Program-made: the position numbers and the translations under genes | Notes under the pieces: model-generated | Database searches by the model: none | Told to the model about the DNA's origin: nothing | What the model saw: only the letters and a program-made list of their open reading frames with translations | Source of the DNA: Hyaloperonospora brassicae | Lineage: Eukaryota; Oomycota; Peronosporomycetes; Peronosporales; Peronosporaceae | Direction of reading: 5' to 3' | NCBI GenBank assembly: GCA_947650285.1 | Contig: CANTFL010001332.1 | Span: forward strand, 310,001-374,000 | DNA: 64,000 nt | Part shown: in pieces, positions 40,356 through 48,333 of the stretch | Layout of the letters: every line of letters begins with the position of its first letter | Numbering within the stretch: position 1 is the first letter of the stretch

Positions 40356-40743
40356 TGTAACGGGGCAGCCCGTTACATGATATTGTCACTTAAGGAAAGT
40401 GACAATAAAGAATATAAGATGGATATTCTTTAAACAATATCACCAAAGTGGTGATATTGAAGGGTCGACCAAAGGGTCTGTTCATTGGTTGATATCGTGA
40501 TGATATCAACCCACCAATCGCCGCAAGACGCGCGCAATGAGTGGTGACGAGACGTCACCATACATGCAGTTATATTAGTATAATTGAATTAAGTCAAACG
40601 AAGAGACAGTAGTTTAAAGACTTAATTTATTAATATAACAGTTCTACTTTTACCCTACCTACGCTTCCTCGCTCGCCACGTGTACGTCCGTCGGGGCACC
40701 CAAATCCCTTGCGTTAAGTTACGCAAGGGTGTGCCCCGTTACA
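40356..40743 (+). repeat. 5' LTR of the young element, 388 bp
   Basis: TG...CA termini. It contains at least six perfect hairpins: 40356-40377 (arms TGTAACGGG / CCCGTTACA), 40381-40407 (11-bp arms), 40408-40430 (8), 40436-40458 (9), 40487-40511 (10) and 40542-40560 (8), plus nested arms at 40692-40738 enclosing 40706-40729. The 17-nt box GACGCGCGCAATGAGTG (40527-40543) recurs unchanged in a very different LTR at 62804-62820. Confidence 0.95.
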
Positions 40744-40745
40744 CC

Positions 40746-40763
40746 TGGTAGCACTTTGTAGTC
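40746..40763 (+). other. Putative primer binding site
   Basis: Two bases after the 5' LTR the sequence reads TGGTAGCACTTTGTAGTC. TGG pairs with the CCA end of a tRNA, as expected for minus-strand priming. I cannot name the tRNA without a tRNA set. Confidence 0.4.
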
Positions 40764-40787
40764 CTTCCAAGGACCACATCATCCAAC

Positions 40788-41942
40788 ATGAACATGTTGG
40801 ATGAAGAAGACACCTTTCACGCCACGCGTGAAGGGTTTACCCATTTGAGTGACATCGAATGGGGTGCGGTAGAACGAATGAGTTCTACCGTAGGCGAACT
40901 CGTCGTCAGCACCATGTTGGAGTCTCTAGACAGAGACCAACAACATGCTGCTATCGTTAAGTTCATTCACAATGAACTTGCTCTCGAGAGGGAGAAAGTA
41001 GCCTTGCTTCACCAGCAAGGCTCTCAACAGGCCGAGCAGTTGAGAGAACTCGGTGCTCAACAGACGGATCTGTTGAGACAGCAGCAATTCCATGCTGCTG
41101 TGGGCGGGACGGCGCATGCGCGTCGTCCCGAAGTCATGAAAGTTGACATCTCCAAGTACAGTGGAGTCCCGGAGGACTCCCTGTTACTATGGTTTGTCGA
41201 ACTCGACAGAGCCCTAAGGGCTCGTCGCGTCGAAGATGAGCAAATGAAACTCACATTTGCTCAGACCCACTTGGCAGGGCGTGCCAAAACTTGGTCCCTG
41301 GGACTCGAGAGTAGCGACCCAAATGTGTTTAGGTCGCTAGATGACTTCAAGTCCCGGCTCAGACAAACGTTTGAGCCGCCACGTGCTGAGTTCAGGGCTC
41401 GTTCAGAGCTCCTGAAACTCAAGCAGGGTAAGCGTGATGTGCACGCTTACGCACAACATATACGACTCCTTGCGAGTAGTATAACTGCAAACCCAGTTCA
41501 TGAGCACACGTTGATTACGGTGTTCATGCAAGGGCTCGCAGAAGGGCCCGTCAGGAGCCACCTGTTCCGCCTTGAGCTGAATACGCTTGAAGAAGCGATA
41601 TCAGCCGCGGAACAGGAAGACTTTAGCATGAGACAGGCTCATGCTAGCTCAAACTCTTACCGTCCACCGAGACGACAAGAGATCGGAGGTCCAGAACCAA
41701 TGGACCTCTGTTATGTTGAGAGCGAGAGACCTCGCTCTACAAGCAACAAGCGATTGCAGAGGTGCAATCGCTGTCAGAAGTTAGGGCACTACGCATACGA
41801 GTGTAGTGCTCCGCGCCCAGTACCAAACAGTACTGAGCGAAATGGACGACCATTCGCCAGAAAGGGCAATGGGCGTGGGTCCAGCGCTGTTGCGAAGCCG
41901 CAACAGCGAGACGGGCCATCAAAAAATGGTCGGGGTCAGTAG
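40788..41942 (+). CDS. gag: gag of the young element (384 aa)
   Basis: Gag forms the particle and binds the genomic RNA. The N-terminal 100 residues are acidic to mixed and probably coiled-coil (repeated Q, E and L around residues 55-105). The central part, about residues 115-265, resembles the retrotransposon gag domain (WFVELDRAL, FAQTHLAGRAKTW, FKSRLRQTF). A zinc knuckle CNRCQKLGHYAYEC (C-x2-C-x4-H-x4-C) lies near residue 330, followed by a basic tail. ATG at 40788 is the first in frame and sits in a perfect hairpin with 12-bp arms (40779-40804). The stop at 41940 lies inside the frameshift stem-loop. Pol follows in the -1 frame. Confidence 0.9.
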   Translation: MNMLDEEDTFHATREGFTHLSDIEWGAVERMSSTVGELVVSTMLESLDRDQQHAAIVKFIHNELALEREKVALLHQQGSQQAEQLRELGAQQTDLLRQQQFHAAVGGTAHARRPEVMKVDISKYSGVPEDSLLLWFVELDRALRARRVEDEQMKLTFAQTHLAGRAKTWSLGLESSDPNVFRSLDDFKSRLRQTFEPPRAEFRARSELLKLKQGKRDVHAYAQHIRLLASSITANPVHEHTLITVFMQGLAEGPVRSHLFRLELNTLEEAISAAEQEDFSMRQAHASSNSYRPPRRQEIGGPEPMDLCYVESERPRSTSNKRLQRCNRCQKLGHYAYECSAPRPVPNSTERNGRPFARKGNGRGSSAVAKPQQRDGPSKNGRGQ

Positions 41943-41960
41943 GGGCGGAGCGCCCTACTG
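41921..41960 (+). promoter_or_regulatory. -1 ribosomal frameshift signal between gag and pol
   Basis: The heptamer A AAA AAT (41921-41927) is in the gag reading phase required for simultaneous -1 slippage. After a 9-nt spacer a stem-loop follows at 41937-41960, with arms CAGTAGGG / CCCTACTG plus two inner G-C pairs, and the gag stop TAG (41940-41942) lies in its left arm. The pol frame is -1 to gag and is open from the slip site onward. These are the standard parts of a programmed frameshift site. Confidence 0.7.
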
Positions 41961-44900
41961 ATCCAGCAACCTCAAGAGAATTTGCAAACCTCTTGACGAA
42001 AGTTGCTCCAGATACACAATCATTGTGTGTCTCTGCACCTGGTGATGACGTTTCGCTCATCACCTTGAAGTTGGAAGCGACAAATGACTTGTCGCTTCGT
42101 GCCCTAGTAGACTGTGGGGCGTCGAACAACTTTGTTCGTCGCCAGTCACTAGAGGGTCGTAGGCTCAAGTTCGTTGAGCGCGACATTCCCCTCACAAGGA
42201 TGACGGTGCGCCTTGCAACAGGCGCATCGATAACCGTTGAGAAACGTGTAGTAGGAATCCACTACACGTTAGAGGGCGAACAGTACGATGATGACTTCAT
42301 CGTACTAGATCTGGATGACAAATTTGATGTCATCCTGGGATTACCTTGGCTCAGAAAATACGAGCCAAGGGTGAGCTGGCAGCATCGATCCGTGAAGATG
42401 CCTGCTGCTTGTTCATCAGATGGCCATCTGATGAACATCTTGGAGCGTCCACAAGCGTGTGGATGTTCTGCGAGTGAGTGCGATGGCCTCACTTGCGGTA
42501 CAGTCGTTAGCACGACTGCACAAGGTCACAGTGTAGTTGATCACTACACTGTGGAGCAAGCTCCCGGCGGCTGTACAGAAGTACAGGCTGCGCCGAAGGT
42601 CCACCACTCGAATAAGTCGAGTGGACCGGGACATGGATGCATGCCTAGCGGGCAGCATCTTAGAAGAAAGAAATCTGTTGCCCCCAAGGGGCAACATGAA
42701 AATCCTAGGTCGACTGGAGAGTCGACCGTAGAGGATCGGTTCCTGACTGTGGTTGCACAGCCACAGTCGGAAGACGTCGAGGGAATAAGTCCCCACGTAC
42801 TTGAGGAAGGAGTTCCTCAAGAGTTGCTTGCTGAGGGATCAGGCCCTCAGCAACCTGTGGAAGCAAGATCCCAGGAAGAAACCGAGACGTTGAACGTCTT
42901 GGTTAATGACGGATCAAGCGTAGGCGCTTATACGCTTGATCTGATTGTGCCTCCGAAGTTGACTTCGGAGATAACTCAGTTGCCAACGCAAGAACCGAAA
43001 CGGTTCTTGCGTGATCTGCGTAGTGGCAAAGTCAAGCAGATCTGCGTACTCGTCACAGAGGACGAGTATGTGACCGACATTCGGTCGGCAACAGTATTTG
43101 CTGAGAACGAACGGGTTCTCAGCAGCTCATCGATGGACGAAATTGTCCTCGATGAGAAGACTCGGATTGAGCGATACGCGTCCCAATCCTGGGAGTCACT
43201 TCAGGCAAATCCTTTGTATAAGGATTTGATCGAATTCAGGGATGTGTTCCCTGAATCCGTACCTTGCGAGTTGCCTAAGGACAAAGGCACTCGACACGAG
43301 ATCGAGCTCAAACCGGGCTCGAAATACTGTGTCATGAAGCAGTGGCCACTGCCTCGTGAACAAGTGATAGCGATCGACAAGTTCTTTGCCGATCGCTTAG
43401 CAGCGGGCCATGTGAGGGAATCAACATCCCCTCACAGCTCTCCGACCTTCTGTGTGCGAAAGGCCACAGGAGGGTGGCGGATAGTGCACGCATTCAACAA
43501 GTTGAATGCTGCAACGGTACCGGCTCAGACGCCGATACCGAGGAAGGACGTAATCATAGATGGTATGTCAAAGAGTACCATCTTTTCGTCCATGGATCTG
43601 ATGGATGGATTCTATCAGATCCTGATGCGTGAACGGGACGTCCCGTTCACAGCAGTGAGTACCCCCAGCGGGATGCTGTGGGAGTGGCTAGTGATGCCAC
43701 AGGGGCTGAGTAATGCCCCTGCAACATTCAACAGATGTGTAACAAATCTGTTGAGACCGGTGCGAGACTTCGCACCGAGTTACTTCGACGATGTGTTCGT
43801 CCATAGCCGGGCTATGGACGGGAAGACGGACGTTGAAGTTCACAGAACTCACGTTCGTCAGGTTCTTCAACTTATGCGCAAGCATAAGTTGTACGCCAAC
43901 CTCAAGAAGTGTATATTCGCGGCTAGCGAAATACCACTTCTTGGGTGCATCGTGGGGAAACACGGCGTACGCCCTGATCCCGAAAAGATCAAGGCGATCA
44001 CCGACTGGCCAGTGCCAGTCGATGTCAAGGGACTTCGAAAGTTCCTTGGTCTTGCGGCGTACTTGCACAAGTACTCGCGCAACTACGCCGAGATGACGGT
44101 ACATCTTTCTTGCTTGCTCAAGAAAAATGTCAAGTGGTCATGGAACGCTGAGTGCCAGCGTTCCTTTGAAGGTATCAAGCAAAGCTTGATGCAATCGCCG
44201 ATCTTGGCGATTGCAGATCAGGACAGACCATTTCATGTGGTCTGTGACGCCAGCGATTTCGCAATCGGCTGTGCGTTAATGCAGTTCGATGCAGATGGCG
44301 CGGAGCGCGTCATCTGTTATCAATCGCGTCAGCTGCAAGCAGCTGAGCGTAATTACCCAGTGCATGACAAGGAACTCCTTGCCATGAAATACGCACTGGC
44401 TAAATTTCGCGTCTATCTCTTGGGAGATAGACCGTTTGTTGTCTACACGGACCATGCGTCATTACGCACGGCCGTAAACAGCCCACACCTCTCGCAAAGA
44501 ATGGCGAGGTGGCTGTCTTTCTTCGCGGAGTATAACTTCTCCGTGGAGTATAAACCGGGACGACTCAATGTCGTCGCGGATGCTCTTTCGCGCCGGCCCG
44601 ATTTCGAGCCGGACGCGCAATCCAACAGTGAGGACAAGCCCACTGTTGCGACACTGTCAGTCAGTGTCCCGTCGTCAAGTTTACTTGACGACGTACGAAA
44701 GGCATACGCGGAAGATAAGGATCTTCTGCGATTGATGGATCATCTGGTGAATCCATCCAGTAAATCCATGAGGGATTTACCGGCTTTGTACCGATCCTCA
44801 TCGGATCGGTATAGTACACGCAACGGATTGCTGTACTATACAGCTGTTGCCGACGACACGCCTCGTGTCGTCGTACCCGCTCATCATGATTTGCGATTGC

Positions 44901-45274
44901 GCATCATGTATGAGTGTCACGATGCCCCAACAAGCGGCCATCGTGGTAGAGAAAAGACTTACCTCACGGTAAGTCGCGACTTTTACTGGCCCCGCCAGTA
45001 TCAGTTTGTTCGCAAGTACATCCGTGCTTGCGAAGTATGTCAACGGGTGAAGCCTAGTCCTTCATCCCGTGCGCCATTGCAGCCTCTGCCTGTTCCGACA
45101 GAGTGCTGGCAGTCCGTTCCAATGGACTTCATCTTCGGGTTTCCCGAAGACGCTCACAAGAATAATGGTATTCTTGTGTTTGTTGACCGATTCATCAAGA
45201 TGGTCCATCTTGCTGCTGTCCCTGAGTCAATCAAGGCTCAATGTTGTACTCGTGTCTTTCTAGACGGTCTTTAG
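41924..45274 (+). CDS. pol: pol, first part: protease, RT, RNase H, integrase N-terminus
   Basis: Pol processes the particle proteins, copies RNA to DNA and integrates it. There is no ATG at its head (the frame near 41993 begins with TTG), fitting production as a gag-pol fusion by -1 frameshift. Counting from 41993: protease motif ALVDCGASNNF with aspartate near residue 40; RT about residues 430-640 with the catalytic box YFDD near 597; RNase H about 745-850 with DAS (750), HDKELLAMKYAL (about 795) and YTDHASLR (about 818); the integrase HHCC zinc domain about 962-1013 (HH, then CEVC); and the first catalytic aspartate in PMDFIFGF (about 1044). The frame ends at a TAG at 45272 caused by a frameshift near 45266, before the second catalytic aspartate. 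Confidence 0.9.
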   Translation, partial: KWSGSVGAERPTDPATSREFANLLTKVAPDTQSLCVSAPGDDVSLITLKLEATNDLSLRALVDCGASNNFVRRQSLEGRRLKFVERDIPLTRMTVRLATGASITVEKRVVGIHYTLEGEQYDDDFIVLDLDDKFDVILGLPWLRKYEPRVSWQHRSVKMPAACSSDGHLMNILERPQACGCSASECDGLTCGTVVSTTAQGHSVVDHYTVEQAPGGCTEVQAAPKVHHSNKSSGPGHGCMPSGQHLRRKKSVAPKGQHENPRSTGESTVEDRFLTVVAQPQSEDVEGISPHVLEEGVPQELLAEGSGPQQPVEARSQEETETLNVLVNDGSSVGAYTLDLIVPPKLTSEITQLPTQEPKRFLRDLRSGKVKQICVLVTEDEYVTDIRSATVFAENERVLSSSSMDEIVLDEKTRIERYASQSWESLQANPLYKDLIEFRDVFPESVPCELPKDKGTRHEIELKPGSKYCVMKQWPLPREQVIAIDKFFADRLAAGHVRESTSPHSSPTFCVRKATGGWRIVHAFNKLNAATVPAQTPIPRKDVIIDGMSKSTIFSSMDLMDGFYQILMRERDVPFTAVSTPSGMLWEWLVMPQGLSNAPATFNRCVTNLLRPVRDFAPSYFDDVFVHSRAMDGKTDVEVHRTHVRQVLQLMRKHKLYANLKKCIFAASEIPLLGCIVGKHGVRPDPEKIKAITDWPVPVDVKGLRKFLGLAAYLHKYSRNYAEMTVHLSCLLKKNVKWSWNAECQRSFEGIKQSLMQSPILAIADQDRPFHVVCDASDFAIGCALMQFDADGAERVICYQSRQLQAAERNYPVHDKELLAMKYALAKFRVYLLGDRPFVVYTDHASLRTAVNSPHLSQRMARWLSFFAEYNFSVEYKPGRLNVVADALSRRPDFEPDAQSNSEDKPTVATLSVSVPSSSLLDDVRKAYAEDKDLLRLMDHLVNPSSKSMRDLPALYRSSSDRYSTRNGLLYYTAVADDTPRVVVPAHHDLRLRIMYECHDAPTSGHRGREKTYLTVSRDFYWPRQYQFVRKYIRACEVCQRVKPSPSSRAPLQPLPVPTECWQSVPMDFIFGFPEDAHKNNGILVFVDRFIKMVHLAAVPESIKAQCCTRVFLDGL

Positions 45275-45615
45275 ACTCCATGGGTCACCCCGTGAACTCG
45301 TATCCGACCGTGACCCTCGGTTCACGGCGGAATTTTGGCAAACCGTGTTCCGTACTCTCGGAACACGATTGAAGATGTCCACTTCTGACCATCCAGAAAC
45401 AGATGGTCAGACGGAACGTGCGAACCGTGTCCTCGAAGAGATTCTTCGAGGATATGTCCACTCGTTTCCGAGTTGGAGCGAATTCCTACCCATGGTGGAA
45501 TTCGCCATCAATAATTCGGTGCATGCTTCAACACAGCACACACCGTTTTACGTGAATGGCCTACGCCATCCACGTGTGCCCACCCTTCTAGAGTGTGACT
45601 CTTGGATAAGGGGGA
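45267..45615 (+). pseudogene. pol, second part: rest of the integrase core, frameshifted
   Basis: The frame continues one base over from the first part. It carries the remaining integrase catalytic residues: SDRDPRF with the second aspartate and HPETDGQTERANR with the glutamate of the DD35E triad. It ends near LLECDSW, where a second frame change occurs at about 45610-45617. The downstream stop in this frame is at 45684. Both lesions look like small indels. Sequencing error should be excluded, but if real they disable the integrase of this copy. Confidence 0.8.
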
Positions 45616-46833
45616 GGAACTCGCTCGAGCAAAAACCGTTTTGGCTCTTGCTCATCACGTGTCGACGCAAACGTCGTCACGTATGATGCCGATGTCGATC
45701 AAGTCGACATCGATGAAGAAGATCATCTCAATAATAGCGAAGACGCTATTATTGATTCGGATGATGATGACGATGCTGGTATATTCAGCATCGCCAACGA
45801 TTATGCCAGCGAGGAAGAAGACAACCTCGCTGAAGAAGAGAGCAATCTCTTAGCAGTGCGCACGAAGCGCACTGCTAGACAAAACAAAGAGTCAGCAGAG
45901 AACTTCCTGCTGACTCGAGAAGCGGTAGTCCGTTTCGTTCAGGACTCCATCGCAAATGCGGTGGACCGTCAGAAACGGAACGCAGACAAGAATGGAAGAG
46001 CAAATGTTCTATCATTTAAGGTTAATGACCTAGTACTACTGTCAACGGTAAACCTACCTGGACATGCAGTCACTAGTGTCGGCAGTAGTAAATTACTGCC
46101 GAAATACATTGGGCCATTTCGAGTGTTGCATCGCAAGGGCAATGCATACACACTCGAATTGCCACGTAGGATGCGCACGCATCCTACGTTTTACGTGGGG
46201 AGGCTTAGGTCGTACTGTCAGTACGAGCCTTCTTCTTCCGATGAAGATAGCCCCCACGTTCAAGAACATCCATCAAGTTCTTGCGTTCGCGCTCCAGACG
46301 ATCCGTCTGGTCGCGCGGATATGATACCTCGGTATTCAACCGAGTTATCTCTCCGCGAGCTGTCGCCAGCTCGCCGAAAAGGGAGCGGACATCCCGCTCG
46401 ACCTGAAGCTGCGCCGTGGCATAATCGGCGCGATCCCTCGCCCGATCAGCCTCGTGACCCTTGCGATTCTTCCGCACGGTGTCGGTCAAAGCGTAGCGTC
46501 GGTCGCGCTCGTGCTTCAAGTCATCGCGCAATTCATCGATTGCGCGATCCATCTCGTAAGGGTCGAGATGGTGGGCCTGGGGTTCTGGAGGAGGTCTTTC
46601 CTCCTCCACCTCATACTTTGGTGGATGCTCACGGTGATCAACGCTTTCTAGTGGAGCGTATCTTGAATCACCGTGACGATTCAGGATCAAGGACGAGCTA
46701 CCTCGTCCAGTGGCGGGGGTATCCACCCTCTTGGAACAGCTGGGAGCCCCGCTCTCAGCTGTTAATGGATGTTGAAGGTCTCGTCCACCAGTATGACGAG
46801 ACCCATCCGATGAGTCCTGTGGCCCATCGGTAA
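45616..46833 (+). CDS. pol, third part: acidic linker and chromodomain
   Basis: After the second frameshift the frame runs to 46833. It has an acidic stretch (IIDSDDDDDAGIF, SEEEDNLAEEESN) at about 45740-45855. The integrase C-terminal part follows, with DRQKRNADKNGR, LSFKVNDLVLLS and LPKYIGPFRVLHRKGNAYTL (about 45960-46160). Next come a long low-complexity linker (46220-46620) and a chromodomain beginning at RFLVERIL, with YLVQWRGYPPSWNSWEP (46650-46830). A chromodomain in this place is typical of chromoviruses and usually directs integration by binding modified histones. The linker and chromodomain overlap the antisense ORF on the other strand. Confidence 0.8.
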   Translation, partial: GTRSSKNRFGSCSSRVDANVVTYDADVDQVDIDEEDHLNNSEDAIIDSDDDDDAGIFSIANDYASEEEDNLAEEESNLLAVRTKRTARQNKESAENFLLTREAVVRFVQDSIANAVDRQKRNADKNGRANVLSFKVNDLVLLSTVNLPGHAVTSVGSSKLLPKYIGPFRVLHRKGNAYTLELPRRMRTHPTFYVGRLRSYCQYEPSSSDEDSPHVQEHPSSSCVRAPDDPSGRADMIPRYSTELSLRELSPARRKGSGHPARPEAAPWHNRRDPSPDQPRDPCDSSARCRSKRSVGRARASSHRAIHRLRDPSRKGRDGGPGVLEEVFPPPPHTLVDAHGDQRFLVERILNHRDDSGSRTSYLVQWRGYPPSWNSWEPRSQLLMDVEGLVHQYDETHPMSPVAHR

Positions 46834-47809
46834 ACACGCGCCCTAGGCGCTTGTAGACGGATTGCAAGTTTGCAATCGCGTCACGCATCTCGTCCGAGAG
46901 ATGTGCCCTTCCCCAGGGCGAATTTAGGGAGTACACATCCCTATGTGCACGCTGCGAGTTGTCAACACAACTCGCACAAGGGTCTCCCCATGTGAGGCAA
47001 GGAATGCCTGCCTCACTCGATAAACAATGCAACCGGTACCTAGCACCGGTTGGCGTTCGCCGTTCGAACCTGAGGCGTGTTGCCTCAAGTTTCTTGAGCC
47101 ACCCTTCTCGTCCAAAATTCTTTACGTTTTGGACGAACGCGTTCCACGCAGCCAAAAGCGATGTTTCGTCACGCTTTTGGTTGCTATTGTACCATCGATG
47201 TCTAAGGAAGACATCGAGATAAAAGTCTTCTTCAGCGCGAAAGTTCTTCGCGCTGGGATCCAAGCCGTGAAGCTCAGTCGCATCGAATAAGGGTATTCGA
47301 TGGTGTTGGCCTGTCTCGTGAGACAGGCTATTGATGAGTTGTTCGGGCAAACGCCACGGCTTCAACTCATCACGCTTCACAGTGGTACCCTTGTCGGTAC
47401 CACGGCTCCCAGATTGACGACGGCTCGCGCCATCGTCATCACGCTCGTGCGAAGACGCACGAGCCGGCGGTGGTGAAGAATAGAACTCACCACCCTGATC
47501 ATCGTCATCACTGCCGAACAGACTGTGATGCGAATCACGAGTCCGTTCGTTCGGCAGTGGCCTTGGCGAATACTGAGGCGTCGCCGGTGAGCGAGACGCC
47601 TCTGGAGCATTGCCCGAGTCAGACACGTCTGACTCGCCAGAGTAGATGACCTCCACATCGGGGTCATCGTGCGCACGCGGCGTGATACCGCGTGCACCTG
47701 CAGCACCTGTTGCTGCAGGCGAAGAAGGGGCGGCAGACGACGAAGCGTCTGCCGCAGAGGCTTGCACAGCACCAGGCTGTGTGGGTCTTGAGTCACCTCG
47801 CATAGACAT
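46205..47809 (-). CDS. Antisense ORF of the retrotransposon, 534 aa, unknown function
   Basis: A complete ATG-to-stop frame opposite to pol, starting 131 bp inside the 3' LTR and reading into the element. Residues 1-150 are Ser/Ala/Pro- and Asp-rich and probably disordered (FGSDDDDQGG). Residues about 150-325 are compact, with FYLDVFLRHRWYNSN, GREGWLKKLEATRLRFERR and four cysteines at 262, 271, 278 and 281 that could bind zinc. Residues about 418-515 are a charged coiled coil (EMDRAIDELRDDLKHERDRR), ending in a basic tail HRKKKARTDSTT. Residues 170-325 are recognisable in element A and another patch in element B, so the protein is a family trait. The start codon lies in the loop of a 10-bp hairpin (47795-47825). 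I do not recognise the domain. Confidence 0.75.
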   Translation of the reverse strand: MSMRGDSRPTQPGAVQASAADASSSAAPSSPAATGAAGARGITPRAHDDPDVEVIYSGESDVSDSGNAPEASRSPATPQYSPRPLPNERTRDSHHSLFGSDDDDQGGEFYSSPPPARASSHERDDDGASRRQSGSRGTDKGTTVKRDELKPWRLPEQLINSLSHETGQHHRIPLFDATELHGLDPSAKNFRAEEDFYLDVFLRHRWYNSNQKRDETSLLAAWNAFVQNVKNFGREGWLKKLEATRLRFERRTPTGARYRLHCLSSEAGIPCLTWGDPCASCVDNSQRAHRDVYSLNSPWGRAHLSDEMRDAIANLQSVYKRLGRVFTDGPQDSSDGSRHTGGRDLQHPLTAESGAPSCSKRVDTPATGRGSSSLILNRHGDSRYAPLESVDHREHPPKYEVEEERPPPEPQAHHLDPYEMDRAIDELRDDLKHERDRRYALTDTVRKNRKGHEADRARDRADYATAQLQVERDVRSLFGELATARGEITRLNTEVSYPRDQTDRLERERKNLMDVLERGGYLHRKKKARTDSTT

Positions 47810-47927
47810 GTTAACTATGCGAGGTCAAGCGGAAAGTGAGTGGAACGGACCAAACAAGTGCTCCCTGTCCCAATGGTGGCCAACGGGTGGCCTCCATATT
47901 TCGATAGTCACACGGTGACTATCAGTT

Positions 47928-47936
47928 AAGGGGGGG
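47928..47936 (+). other. Polypurine tract
   Basis: AAGGGGGGG lies three bases upstream of the 3' LTR, where plus-strand DNA synthesis is primed. Confidence 0.75.
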
Positions 47937-47939
47937 TGA

Positions 47940-48328
47940 TGTAACGGGGCAGCCCGTTACATGATATTGTCACTTAAGGAAAGTGACAATAAAGAATATA
48001 AGATGGATATTCTTTAAACAATATCACCAAAGTGGTGATATTGAAGGGTCGACCAAAGGGGTCTGTTCATTGGTTGATATCGTGATGATATCAACCCACC
48101 AATCGCCGCAAGACGCGCGCAATGAGTGGTGACGAGACGTCACCATACATGCAGTTATATTAGTATAATTGAATTAAGTCAAACGAAGAGACAGTAGTTT
48201 AAAGACTTAATTCATTAATATAACAGTTCTACTTTTACCCTACCTACGCTTCCTCGCTCGCCACGTGTACGTCCGTCGGGGCACCCAAATCCCTTGCGTT
48301 AAGTTACGCAAGGGTGTGCCCCGTTACA
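47940..48328 (+). repeat. 3' LTR of the young element, 389 bp
   Basis: Identical to the 5' LTR except for one extra G in a run of G (near 48058) and a C for T in CTTAATTC (near 48210). It is followed by the right target duplication GATCT. Confidence 0.95.
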
Positions 48329-48333
48329 GATCT
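48329..48333. repeat. Target site duplication, right copy (GATCT)
   Basis: Matches 40351-40355. Host sequence continues into the aminotransferase codons DEI. Confidence 0.9.

Larger units (their letters stand above)
40356..48328 (+). mobile_element. Young Ty3/gypsy chromovirus-like LTR retrotransposon, 7973 bp
   Basis: Complete structure: 5' LTR, primer site, gag, -1 frameshift signal, pol with protease-RT-RNase H-integrase order (diagnostic of Ty3/gypsy), C-terminal chromodomain, antisense ORF, polypurine tract and 3' LTR, inside a GATCT target duplication. The LTRs differ by one substitution and one 1-bp indel over 389 bp, so insertion was recent. It lies in the aminotransferase gene in the opposite orientation. 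Pol carries two frameshifts, so this copy probably cannot move by itself. Its whole length is tiled with perfect short hairpins, which is not a normal feature of the family. Confidence 0.95.
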
